This document shows, in pieces, positions 8,685 to 16,187 of a stretch of DNA of 46,633 bases. The notes beneath the pieces are model-generated. The model saw only the letters and a list, made by a program, of their open reading frames with translations, ran no database searches and was not told the origin of the DNA. Origin of the DNA: an uncultured Pelagibacteraceae bacterium (GTDB taxonomy: Bacteria; Pseudomonadota; Alphaproteobacteria; Pelagibacterales; Pelagibacteraceae); contig CACIKW010000007.1 of assembly GCA_902587315.1 (NCBI GenBank), positions 1 to 46,633 on the forward strand. The letters are read 5' to 3'. The translations under genes were made by a program, and so were the position numbers. Positions within the stretch are counted from its first letter, which is position 1, and every line of letters begins with the position of its first letter.

Positions 8685-8763
8685 ATAAAAATTAATTTAT
8701 CTACCTGGGGTTGATTCAAGTATTGGTAATTGTGCTCATACTAGGTTTTTTACCATTGTACTC

Positions 8764-8811
8764 TTCAATGCATTGAATAGAGTCATTCTAATTTGTTTAA
8801 ACAAATGGAGG
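8764..8811 (+). promoter_or_regulatory. Tandem perfect palindromes and Shine-Dalgarno of the amt leader
   Basis: Two perfect palindromes lie in the 133-base gap upstream of amt: TTCAATGCATTGAA (8764-8777) and ATTTGTTTAAACAAAT (8791-8806), centres 28 bases apart. A GGAGG Shine-Dalgarno (8807-8811) follows at once and fixes the amt start at 8818. A possible promoter (TTCAAT at 8764, 17-base spacer, TCTAAT at 8787) would be overlapped by both palindromes, as expected for repressor operators. The core GTTTAAAC recurs upstream of potD-like and proX. Confidence 0.6.
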
Positions 8812-8817
8812 TTAGAG

Positions 8818-10218
8818 ATGACTGATCAACTATCAGCTCTGACAACTATATTTACGGAATTTTACTACTGGATCACAGTAGTACTCATGTTTTTAATTCA
8901 CGTGGGATTCTGTATGTATGAAGTTGGAGCTTCTAGATACAAACATCATCAACATACATTAATGAAGAACACAATGCTTATACCTTTGGTAACAGTAACG
9001 TGGTTCTTATTTGGTTGGTGGATTTACTGGGCATTCCCTACGGGACCAGGATTTGCACCTTCAATTATGAACGAGAGTGCTGCACTAATCACAGATGAAT
9101 CTACTTTTAGTGCTAAATGGTACGTGCCTACAAGCGATATCATGGCGGTAAACTTAGGTGATCATATTAGCGGAGTGTTTTGGGCAGCGTTTTTATTATT
9201 CTCATGGACAGCTGCTTCAATTGTTTCAGGTGCCGTAATCGAAAGAATAACAACTTTTGCATTTGGTATTTTAGCAATTGCTATTGGCTCAGTATTTTGG
9301 ACAATAGATGCTGCATGGGGATGGCATTTTGATGGATGGATGTTAAAAATACTTGGATACCATGATGCTTATGCATCTGGTGTAATTCATGCAGTAGCAG
9401 GAGGATTTGCTCTTGGAATCTTAGCAGTTTTAGGACCTAGAATTGGTAAATTTTCTTCTAGTGGTGAACCAAGAAATATCGGACCAAGAAATCCTTGGCT
9501 AGTAGCAATTGGACTATTTTTAATTTATACTGGCTTTTGGGGATTTTACGCAGCGTGTAATATTCCTATTTTTGATCTTGGACCAGAGTACGGTATGGAA
9601 GGCGTAACTTACTGGACTGCAACAAATATATATGTAACTCCTACTACACTTAGTGGTATTACTTTTAACTTCTTGATGTCATTATCAGGAGGTTTATTAG
9701 TCGGATATTTGATTTCTAAAGGAGATCCGTTCTGGACATACTCAAGTGGACTAGCAGGAATCATATGTGCATCTGCGGGTAACGACTTATATCATCCGAT
9801 ACAAGCAATGATCATTGCTATGATTGGTGTAGTTGTTGCTTACAAAATGCATTTCTGGGTTGAACGTAAGTTCAAAATTGATGATGCAGTTGGTGCAGTA
9901 GCGGTACATGGTTATGCTGGATTTGCAGGTCTTGTGATTTGTGGATTCGTGCTAAATGGCTATCCATCGTCTGGTTACAGCGTTGGATCTATGTGGGTTG
10001 GAACAGATTATGCTCCAATTAACCCGCTAGGAATGTTCATAGGTGCATTAATAATGTTCGTGGTACTTGGATTTATTCCAGGTTGGATCATAGCTAAAGT
10101 ACTTCATGGAATGGGTAAATTAAGAATTCCAAGAGAAGTTGAAATAGCTGGATTAGACTACGACTTGTTAGAATCATCTAAGGATGATGAAAAAGCGGTG
10201 TCGTCCGCAACAAGGTGA
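8818..10218 (+). CDS. amt: Amt/MEP-family ammonium or methylammonium transporter
   Basis: A 466-residue polytopic membrane protein of the Amt/Mep/Rh family with about eleven hydrophobic segments. The pore twin histidines appear as H191 (SGVIHAVAGG) and H364 (VAVHGYAGFAG). Surrounding sequence departs from canonical AmtB, for example SAGNDLYHPIQA where most members have a small-residue-rich SPGAG-like turn. Amt proteins pass ammonium and methylammonium. Next to N-methylglutamate-type genes it is a candidate methylammonium importer, although simple ammonium uptake is equally possible. I chose the ATG at 8818 rather than the upstream in-frame start at 8773 because GGAGG sits 6 bases before it. 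No GlnK gene is visible nearby. Confidence 0.9.
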   Translation: MTDQLSALTTIFTEFYYWITVVLMFLIHVGFCMYEVGASRYKHHQHTLMKNTMLIPLVTVTWFLFGWWIYWAFPTGPGFAPSIMNESAALITDESTFSAKWYVPTSDIMAVNLGDHISGVFWAAFLLFSWTAASIVSGAVIERITTFAFGILAIAIGSVFWTIDAAWGWHFDGWMLKILGYHDAYASGVIHAVAGGFALGILAVLGPRIGKFSSSGEPRNIGPRNPWLVAIGLFLIYTGFWGFYAACNIPIFDLGPEYGMEGVTYWTATNIYVTPTTLSGITFNFLMSLSGGLLVGYLISKGDPFWTYSSGLAGIICASAGNDLYHPIQAMIIAMIGVVVAYKMHFWVERKFKIDDAVGAVAVHGYAGFAGLVICGFVLNGYPSSGYSVGSMWVGTDYAPINPLGMFIGALIMFVVLGFIPGWIIAKVLHGMGKLRIPREVEIAGLDYDLLESSKDDEKAVSSATR

Positions 10219-10229
10219 AGGAGGATAAT

Positions 10230-10448
10230 ATGGCAGTAACAAATTGGATAGATCATTTAAGTGCCAAAGAAGTTGCAGGCGCAATTTATCCCGGTGTAGG
10301 AACTGAAGGAATTTTAGTTCTTATTGGCTTTGTTCTGTGGATTGGCTGGCATGTACTTCAGTCTATGCAAGAAAATGATAAAATGAGTAGTCTTGCAAGA
10401 AAAAGACATGGGCCGAATGCACACAAGAGCAATATTACCGACTGGTAA
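10230..10448 (+). CDS. Small single-pass membrane protein linked to amt
   Basis: A 72-residue protein whose GGAGG ribosome-binding site overlaps the region just past the amt stop, 11 bases ahead, so it is clearly co-translated. It has an amphipathic N-terminus, one transmembrane helix at ~28-45 (GILVLIGFVLWIGWHVL) and a basic cytoplasmic-type tail (LARKRHGPNA). No known family is recognised. The arrangement suggests a small accessory or regulatory subunit of the transporter. Confidence 0.75.
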   Translation: MAVTNWIDHLSAKEVAGAIYPGVGTEGILVLIGFVLWIGWHVLQSMQENDKMSSLARKRHGPNAHKSNITDW

Positions 10449-10464
10449 ATTGTAAACTTATTTT

Positions 10465-10488
10465 GAGGGCGTATTAAAATACGCCCTC
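10465..10488 (+). terminator. Strong stem-loop after the amt genes, no T tract
   Basis: A perfect 10-bp stem (GAGGGCGTAT / ATACGCCCTC) closes a TAAA loop. The stem is GC-rich against an AT-rich background. No run of T follows, so it may be an mRNA 3' end stabiliser or processing site rather than a true intrinsic terminator. The ATG of a small ORF begins directly after it. Confidence 0.55.
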
Positions 10489-10497
10489 ATGATTCCC

Positions 10498-10659
10498 ATG
10501 GAAGAAAATAGTCAGGAAACAAATCAAAATAAAACACCAAGTAAAATGTCTCGTATTGCATGGCCTAAAGCAAAGTACGGTGCAATATTAGCCGTGGTAA
10601 TAATAATATTGGTAAATTTAATTTTTTATAAAGATTTCTTTTTGTCTTTATTTAAATAA
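10498..10659 (+). CDS. Putative small membrane protein (53 aa)
   Basis: An open frame in the otherwise empty 230-base gap between the amt cluster and the second glutamine-synthetase homologue. It has a hydrophilic, Asn/Gln-rich N-terminus and then a single hydrophobic helix (GAILAVVIIILVNLIFY) ending KDFFLSLFK. An alternative in-frame ATG at 10489 would begin one base after the stem-loop and give 56 residues. No clear Shine-Dalgarno is seen, so this could be spurious. The well-formed membrane segment and clean fit to the gap favour a real gene. Confidence 0.45.
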   Translation: MEENSQETNQNKTPSKMSRIAWPKAKYGAILAVVIIILVNLIFYKDFFLSLFK

Positions 10660-10678
10660 AACTATGTTATGATTATTT

Positions 10679-12004
10679 ATGTCAAAAAGTCTTGAAAAAA
10701 TAGCTAAAGCAAAAAAAATAAAATATTTTTTAATTAGTTTCGTTGATCTGTTTGGTGTTTTAAGATCTAAATTAGTTCCAACTCAAGCAATAGGAGAAAT
10801 GCAAAAAAACGGTGCAGGTTTTGCAGGTTTTGCTACATGGCTAGATATGACTCCAGCTGATGCAGATATGTTTGCGATACCTGATCCTGATAGCTTAATT
10901 CAAATCCCTTGGAACAAAGAAGTTGGTTGGCTTGCTTCAGATTTGTGGATGAATGGAAAACCTGTAAAAGCTTCCCCACGAGTAATGCTTAAAGATCAAA
11001 TTAAAAAACTTTCTAAAAGAAGCCTTGCAATGAAATCTGGTGTAGAGTGCGAATATTTTTTAATATCACCTGACGCATCTGGAATTGCTGATAGCAGAGA
11101 CACTCAACCAAAACCTTGTTATGACCAATCAGCTTTAATGAGAAGATATGACTTAATAAAAGAAATTTGCGATAGTATGCTAACTCTTGGATGGGGCCCA
11201 TATCAAAACGATCACGAAGATGCTAATGGCCAATTTGAAATGAATTGGAATTACGATGATTGCTTGATTACAGCAGACAGACATACTTTTTTTAAATTTA
11301 TGGTAAAAAATTTAGCAGAAAAACATGGTTTAAGAGCAACTTTTATGCCTAAACCTTTTGAAAATCTTACGGGAAATGGATGTCATGCACATATATCTTT
11401 ATGGGGACAAAAAAATAATAAATTTTTAGATACTGGAGATAGATTCGGATTAAGTAAAATGGCTTACCATTTTCTGGGTGGAGTTTTAAAAAATGCTCAG
11501 TCTCTGGCAGCTTTTTTTAATCCAACAATAAATAGTTATAGAAGAATTAATGCACCGCCAACAAAATCTGGAGCAAGCTGGTCTCCGAGTAGTATCTCAT
11601 ATTCTGGAAATAATAGAACGCACATGATTAGAATACCTGATCCTGGTAGATTTGAACTTAGATTAATGGACGGATCTGCAAATCCATATTTACTTCAAGC
11701 TGGTGTAATAGCATCAGGTTTGTATGGAATGGAAAATAAAATAGACCCTGGACAACCATTAAATTGTAACATGTATACTGATTATAAAAATTATCCTGAT
11801 TTAAGTAAACTTCCTGATGATTTAGAAGATGCTTTAGATAAATTAGAGGAAAATAAAATTATAAAAGAAGCTTTTGGAGAAGAAGTAATAAATAGTTATT
11901 TAAAACTAAAAAAACAAGAAATTGATGAATTCAACAAAGACGAAGTATTTGACAAAAGAAAAGACATAACAAGCTGGGAAAGAAAAAATACTTTAGATTG
12001 TTAA
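10679..12004 (+). CDS. glnT: Type III glutamine synthetase-like ligase (GlnT / GmaS type)
   Basis: A 441-residue glutamine-synthetase-fold protein, the usual size of the GlnT/GmaS group. Signatures are SGVECEYFL (~120), NDHEDANGQFEMNWNYDD (~176), GNGCHAHISLW (~232), NSYRRI (~284) and GRFELRLMDG (~323), giving the expected metal- and substrate-binding residues. The C-terminus ends WERKNTLDC, which I associate with this subfamily. GlnT/GmaS enzymes ligate ammonia or methylamine to glutamate. The location beyond amt and mgsABC supports gamma-glutamylmethylamide synthetase activity. Which of the two homologues in this block (this one or 3614) is the true GmaS cannot be told from sequence reading alone. 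Confidence 0.8.
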   Translation: MSKSLEKIAKAKKIKYFLISFVDLFGVLRSKLVPTQAIGEMQKNGAGFAGFATWLDMTPADADMFAIPDPDSLIQIPWNKEVGWLASDLWMNGKPVKASPRVMLKDQIKKLSKRSLAMKSGVECEYFLISPDASGIADSRDTQPKPCYDQSALMRRYDLIKEICDSMLTLGWGPYQNDHEDANGQFEMNWNYDDCLITADRHTFFKFMVKNLAEKHGLRATFMPKPFENLTGNGCHAHISLWGQKNNKFLDTGDRFGLSKMAYHFLGGVLKNAQSLAAFFNPTINSYRRINAPPTKSGASWSPSSISYSGNNRTHMIRIPDPGRFELRLMDGSANPYLLQAGVIASGLYGMENKIDPGQPLNCNMYTDYKNYPDLSKLPDDLEDALDKLEENKIIKEAFGEEVINSYLKLKKQEIDEFNKDEVFDKRKDITSWERKNTLDC

Positions 12005-12081
12005 AAATTCTACATTTTACTGCGACACCAATAAATATTGCATCAATTTTAATCTATATTAATAAATAAACTAAAATAAAT

Positions 12082-12555
12082 ATGAAAAAAAAAATAATTT
12101 TTGCTTTAATATTTTGCTTCACTTTTGCAACACATTCTTACGGAGCAGCAACTGGTGGGGAAAGTGAAAAAGTAAAATCAAATTATGAAAAAGGTTCATA
12201 TATAATTAAGAAAGCTAAAAGAAGCGAAAAAAAAGGTAAAACTAAAAAAGCAATTAAACAATATGAAAAAGCTCTTAAATATTTGATTAAATCTAATGAA
12301 AAGAAACCAAATCAACCTGATACTTTAAATTATTTGGGTTTTGCTTTAAGAAAATTAGGAAATTTCAAAGAAGCAGAAAAATACTATATGGAAGGATTGG
12401 TCATAGATCCAAATCATAACGGCATAAATGAATATTTAGGAGAATTGTATATTCAAACCAACCGGATTGAGCTAGCAAAAGAAAGGTTGAAAGTTTTAAA
12501 AAATTGTAATTGTGAAGAATATATTGAGTTAAAAGAATTAATTGAAAAGAACTAA
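12082..12555 (+). CDS. Secreted TPR-repeat protein
   Basis: A 157-residue protein with a Sec signal peptide (MKKKIIFALIFCFTFATHSYGA, likely cleaved near residue 22). It carries about three tetratricopeptide repeats: the KAIKQYEKALKYL helix pair, then TLNYLGFALRKLGNFKEAEKYYMEGL, then GINEYLGELYIQTNRIELAKERL. A C-terminal NCNCEE gives two close cysteines. It is probably a periplasmic protein-interaction module. It is followed one base later by the DoxX-like gene, so it heads a three-gene unit (12082-13377). The exact function is unknown. Confidence 0.75.
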   Translation: MKKKIIFALIFCFTFATHSYGAATGGESEKVKSNYEKGSYIIKKAKRSEKKGKTKKAIKQYEKALKYLIKSNEKKPNQPDTLNYLGFALRKLGNFKEAEKYYMEGLVIDPNHNGINEYLGELYIQTNRIELAKERLKVLKNCNCEEYIELKELIEKN

Positions 12556-12556
12556 A

Positions 12557-12943
12557 ATGCATTTTGTTGAATTTATTGGAAGAGTTTTTTTATCTTCGTT
12601 ATTTTTAGTTGAAGGGATAAAAAAATTATTTTTTTTTCAAGAAGAAACACAAATTTATATGGAAGAATATGGCCTTCCTGAATTTTTATTTTTTCCCTCA
12701 ACCTTTTTAGAAATAATATTTCCAATTTTAATCATAATAGGTTTTAAAACTCGATTTTGCGCTTCAGTAATGGCTATATTCACGATAACAGTATCATTAA
12801 TATTTCATATAGATTTTAATAACCAAATGCAATTAGTTGCTTTTTTAAAAAATATCTCTATTGCCGGAGGATTTTTAATTGTTGTTGCAAATGATAATAG
12901 ATATTTCAGCATTGATAATTTATTAAAATCAAAAAAGAAGTGA
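12557..12943 (+). CDS. DoxX-family membrane protein
   Basis: A 128-residue protein with four predicted membrane segments in the DoxX arrangement: an opening FIGRVFLSSLFLVEGIKKL, a Pro/Phe-rich LEIIFPILIIIGFKTRF, and a closing ISIAGGFLIVVAND. The ATG at 12557 is one base after the upstream stop; the earlier in-frame TTG at 12542 would overlap that gene and is less likely. DoxX proteins are linked to thiosulfate or thiol and redox stress, but many members have no known substrate. It overlaps the next gene by 4 bases (GTGA). Confidence 0.75.
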   Translation: MHFVEFIGRVFLSSLFLVEGIKKLFFFQEETQIYMEEYGLPEFLFFPSTFLEIIFPILIIIGFKTRFCASVMAIFTITVSLIFHIDFNNQMQLVAFLKNISIAGGFLIVVANDNRYFSIDNLLKSKKK

Positions 12944-13377
12944 TTAAAAAAGAACTTTATAAAGATTTCAAACCTGAGCTATCACCCAAAAAAATGTTAG
13001 AATTGGGAGTTTTTGGTGGATCATATTTTGGATCAAATATAAAAGAATATCCAAAAACATGGTTCAAAAAAGCAAAATTAAGTAAAAATTTTGACGTAAG
13101 TTTAAATTGCTTTAGAGTTAAGTCAGGACTTTCACGAGATCATTGGATAAAAAAAGGCTGGATTTTCAAAGAAGATCCTCTTGGATGGTTTCAGTGGTAT
13201 TGTCGATTTTCAATGGGTCGTCGTATTCCTCATATAGATCAAATTCAAATAAAAAGATGGAAAAACTTTAAAAGACATTTAATGGCAATTAAAAAAAATT
13301 GTGATGAAGGAGATTTTAATTGTAGAAAAAGACAAAGACAGGCAATTTTACAATGGGCCTATGATCCTTTTATATAA
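12940..13377 (+). CDS. Conserved-looking hypothetical protein
   Basis: A 145-residue basic soluble protein starting with GTG, overlapping the DoxX stop by 4 bases. It is rich in Trp, Lys and Arg, with MLELGVFGGSYFGSNIKEYP near the N-terminus, WIFKEDPLGWFQWYCRF centrally, GRRIPHIDQIQIKRW, and CDEGDFNCRKRQRQAILQWAYDP at the C-terminus. The dense aromatic/basic motifs look like nucleic-acid or cofactor contacts in a conserved family, but I cannot name it. It has no signal peptide or membrane span. Its stop lies 11 bases from the convergent yjbQ stop. Confidence 0.65.
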   Translation: MIKKELYKDFKPELSPKKMLELGVFGGSYFGSNIKEYPKTWFKKAKLSKNFDVSLNCFRVKSGLSRDHWIKKGWIFKEDPLGWFQWYCRFSMGRRIPHIDQIQIKRWKNFKRHLMAIKKNCDEGDFNCRKRQRQAILQWAYDPFI

Positions 13378-13388
13378 ATAATATTTTT

Positions 13389-13808
13389 TTATTCTCCAAG
13401 GAAATGATGAATAACTTTTCTATTATGACTTGCTAACCTATGTTCAAATAAATATAAACCCTGCCAGGTACCTAATAGTAATTTTTCATCTTTTATGCTC
13501 AATGATATTTGGTTGTTTGTTAAAGCTGATTTAATATGTGCCGGCATATCATCCTTGCCTTCCGATGTATGAATATAAAGACTATCATCCATCGGTACCA
13601 ATTTATCAAAATAATTTATTAAATCTTTTTGAACATCTGGATCTGCATTTTCCTGAACAATTAATGAGGCGCTTGTGTGCTGAATGCTTATATTCAATAT
13701 ACCATTTTTAAATCTAGATTCTTTTATCCATCTAATTGTTTTGTCTGTAAAATCATATAACTTTTGACCATTTGTTCTAACTTCAAGAGTAAAAAATTTT
13801 TGTATCAT
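13389..13808 (-). CDS. yjbQ: YjbQ / UPF0047 family protein
   Basis: A 139-residue member of the YjbQ (secondary thiamine-phosphate synthase-like) family. The diagnostic run is present: IQHTSASLIVQENADPDV, then HTSEGKDDMPAHIKSAL, then LLLGTWQGLYLFEHR, including the conserved histidines and acidic residues of the presumed active site. Family members show weak thiamine-phosphate synthase activity in vitro, and their cellular role is unsettled. It overlaps the preceding cupin gene by 4 bases (ATGA). Confidence 0.9.
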   Translation of the reverse strand: MIQKFFTLEVRTNGQKLYDFTDKTIRWIKESRFKNGILNISIQHTSASLIVQENADPDVQKDLINYFDKLVPMDDSLYIHTSEGKDDMPAHIKSALTNNQISLSIKDEKLLLGTWQGLYLFEHRLASHNRKVIHHFLGE

Positions 13809-14236
13809 TCAATTTTTGTTTTGAAATCTATACCATATTCAGATCTTGGTCCTTTTCTTAATCCAAATGGTCCGGGTATAAACAATGTCATAGGTTTTGT
13901 TCCTGGCTTTAAGTCTACTCTGTGAAAATCATTTGCTGATCTAAAACCAATATAGCCAGGCTTTCTCCAATATTTTCCGTTTTTTAAAGTTTCCCAATAA
14001 CCATCTCTTAAAATTATTGTTATAAATGGACACAGGTGATTATGCACACCTTCTCCATGATCATCATCCAACATTTCATGAATGATAATGTTAAATGGAA
14101 ACCACTTAGGTCTATGTCTAAATAATATATAATATCGATTTAACCATGGCTTTGAATCTTTAAAATTCGGATGTGAAGGTCCTCTATCTAAGACTATTTT
14201 TTTTCTTCCTAATTTTTCTAAAAGCCTTAGAAGCAT
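13805..14236 (-). CDS. Cupin-like hypothetical protein
   Basis: A 143-residue protein with cupin-type features: an HEMLDDDHGEGVHNHLCPFITIIL segment (candidate metal-binding His residues), DGYWE, a PGYIGFRSANDFHRVDL turn with a further His, and a strand-rich C-terminus. It has no secretion signal. It is translationally coupled to yjbQ downstream and follows bamB by 3 bases, so it may be expressed with the envelope pair. No substrate can be inferred. Confidence 0.6.
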   Translation of the reverse strand: MLLRLLEKLGRKKIVLDRGPSHPNFKDSKPWLNRYYILFRHRPKWFPFNIIIHEMLDDDHGEGVHNHLCPFITIILRDGYWETLKNGKYWRKPGYIGFRSANDFHRVDLKPGTKPMTLFIPGPFGLRKGPRSEYGIDFKTKIE

Positions 14237-14239
14237 TTT

Positions 14240-15547
14240 TTAATTTAATTTAATTATAGAATTGTCTTTAACTATATACAAACTTTTATTTAAATATGAA
14301 GGTCTAGAAATTTTTCCGTTATCAATTTTTAAAATTTTTTTAGTTTTTCCACTCTCTATATCAATTAAAAACAGTTTTCCTTTGTTGTTAGTTAAATATA
14401 TATTTTTCTTTCCCATTATAAATCCAGCTGGAATTATATTTTTTAGTTTGTTATTTTCTAAATGACTAAATACATTGGTAATTCTTATAATATTGCCTGA
14501 ATCTTTTTCTATTACGTATAACATGCCATCTAATGAAATTGTAAATATCAAATTTTCAATAATAGTTGGTCTTAGATTTGAGTTGACATTTTGTTTCCAA
14601 TTTTGCATTCCAGTTTCTAAATCTAAAGAATAAAATTCACCTTTGTTGTTAGAAAAATATATTGAATTTGATTCTGAAACTAAATCAGAAATTTTTAATT
14701 TGAAAGCTTCCGCATATATAGTTGAACTCTGAGTAGGTGTCTGCCACACAATGTTTCCATTATTTATATCTACTGCAGTTACATCGCCTATAGAATTATT
14801 AAAAATAACTAAGTCTTTTATGACAATTAATGAAAGTTTCTTAATTGATTTTATAAATGAATCTTCCGTTTTAACTTTCCATAATTTATTTCCATTTTCT
14901 AATGAAATGCAATTTAAAGTGCTCTCGGAATCAACTGTAAATATTTTATTTCCTTTTATTTTAATTTGAGAATTAAATGGTGAGGTATGATTATTTTTCC
15001 AAAGTAATTCTCCATTTTTAATATTTAATGCATAATTTGTACCGATGCTATCTGCTACTACCAAAACATTATTATTGTTAGCGAAAAATAATATTGGGTT
15101 CAATTTTTTTTCTTTTTTTGAATAAACATTTTTTTTCCACAATAGTTTAGAATTATTGTCAAATTTTAAAATTGTTCCTTTGTTATCAAAAAAAAACAAT
15201 CCATTTTTATGAAACACTAGGTCTGGTTCTAATTTATTAAAATTTTTAATTTTAGAAAATTTGTATTTAGAAGATTTCACTAAATCTCCGTCATAATTGA
15301 TCATTCCATTATTGTTATCCAATTTATTAATAAACGATTCCTCTGAAAATTTTGGATTTAATTTTAGTTTTATATTTTTGTTAAATTCTTTAATGATTTT
15401 TTTTTTATCTTTGGAAAATTTATATATTTTTATATTTTTTTTTTCTTGATTTATTTTTTTTTCCTTTGTCCAAAAGTTAGATTTTGTATTTAATGAGCAA
15501 CTTGAAATTATAATTAAAAAAATAAAATAGTATAAAATTCTATTCAC
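14240..15547 (-). CDS. bamB: BamB-like PQQ/beta-propeller outer-membrane assembly lipoprotein
   Basis: About 435 residues. Starting at the GTG at 15547 gives a short lipoprotein signal (NRILYYFIFLIIISSC) with a lipobox cysteine and an 8-base overlap with the upstream gene; the longer start at 15580 overlaps that gene by 41 bases and is less plausible. The mature part holds repeated PQQ-like blades: SKLLWKKNVYSK, NGELLWKNN, NGNKLWKVKT, NGNIVWQTPT, TGMQNWKQNV, SGNIIRITNVF. BamB is the scaffold lipoprotein of the outer-membrane protein insertion machinery. Its pairing with a YfgM-like gene matches the common proteobacterial order. The sequence is extremely Lys/Asn/Ile-rich. Confidence 0.8.
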   Translation of the reverse strand: MNRILYYFIFLIIISSCSLNTKSNFWTKEKKINQEKKNIKIYKFSKDKKKIIKEFNKNIKLKLNPKFSEESFINKLDNNNGMINYDGDLVKSSKYKFSKIKNFNKLEPDLVFHKNGLFFFDNKGTILKFDNNSKLLWKKNVYSKKEKKLNPILFFANNNNVLVVADSIGTNYALNIKNGELLWKNNHTSPFNSQIKIKGNKIFTVDSESTLNCISLENGNKLWKVKTEDSFIKSIKKLSLIVIKDLVIFNNSIGDVTAVDINNGNIVWQTPTQSSTIYAEAFKLKISDLVSESNSIYFSNNKGEFYSLDLETGMQNWKQNVNSNLRPTIIENLIFTISLDGMLYVIEKDSGNIIRITNVFSHLENNKLKNIIPAGFIMGKKNIYLTNNKGKLFLIDIESGKTKKILKIDNGKISRPSYLNKSLYIVKDNSIIKLN

Positions 15548-16184
15548 TAAAATCTCTTTGAATTCTCTTTTGTGCATCAATAAATATATTTTGATTTACA
15601 TTTTTTATTTCTAATATTTTTTGAAAAAATTCTTTAGATTTTTTTTTTTCTCCTTTAGAATAAAAATACTCTGCCAACAAATACAATGCATGTGCTCTCC
15701 ATATGCTTTCTGAATTTAATAAAGGTTTTAAAATATTAAGTAAGTTATCCTCTGATTCAAATTCTGCATTGTAAAGTCCTTTTTTATAAATAATTAAATT
15801 TTTTATTTCCTTTTCTAATTTTGTTTCATTAATAACAATATCAAAAAAATCATTTACTTCATTTTTTGATTTAATTAGTGAATTATCGATTACAAAATAA
15901 AGTGCTAATGGTGAATATGTGCTATCTTTAGCCAATATAATATCTTTCAATTCATTAACTATTTGTGATTTATTATTATCGTTAATAGCTGTTGTTATAT
16001 AATTATATTTTTCTGCTAATTTTGTTTTTTGTTTATTTTTATAATCTTTATAAAAAAAATATCCAAAAATAATTAAAATTATAATAATAAAAATTGAAAT
16101 TAAACTTTTTTTATTATTAATAAAAAAATTCTTTATTCTTTCTATTCTTGTGTCTTGATTGATTATTTCTGCCTCTTGATCCAT
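15540..16184 (-). CDS. YfgM-like membrane-anchored TPR protein
   Basis: A 214-residue protein: a short cytoplasmic N-terminus, one membrane anchor (~30-48, SLISIFIIIILIIFGYFFY) and a periplasmic helical domain ending in a TPR-like unit (AHALYLLAEYFYSKGEKKKSKEFFQKIL). This is the layout of YfgM (the TPR_21 type), an ancillary factor of the Sec translocon and periplasmic chaperone network, usually encoded just upstream of bamB as here. The der GTPase that often follows bamB is not in this window. The sequence is too diverged for a firmer call. Confidence 0.65.
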   Translation of the reverse strand: MDQEAEIINQDTRIERIKNFFINNKKSLISIFIIIILIIFGYFFYKDYKNKQKTKLAEKYNYITTAINDNNKSQIVNELKDIILAKDSTYSPLALYFVIDNSLIKSKNEVNDFFDIVINETKLEKEIKNLIIYKKGLYNAEFESEDNLLNILKPLLNSESIWRAHALYLLAEYFYSKGEKKKSKEFFQKILEIKNVNQNIFIDAQKRIQRDFSE

Positions 16185-16187
16185 ATA

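Noticed and set aside
8685..8763. Possible riboswitch or attenuator in the first part of the amt leader (pairing such as AGTAT/ATACT and GGTAA/TTACC followed by six T residues).
   Set aside because: The stems are only 5 bp, mutually exclusive and have large loops. I recognise no known aptamer consensus.
15120..16180. Long A/T homopolymers in the bamB and yfgM-like genes as phase-variation tracts.
   Set aside because: Runs of A or T of this length are frequent throughout this AT-rich sequence and both reading frames are intact.
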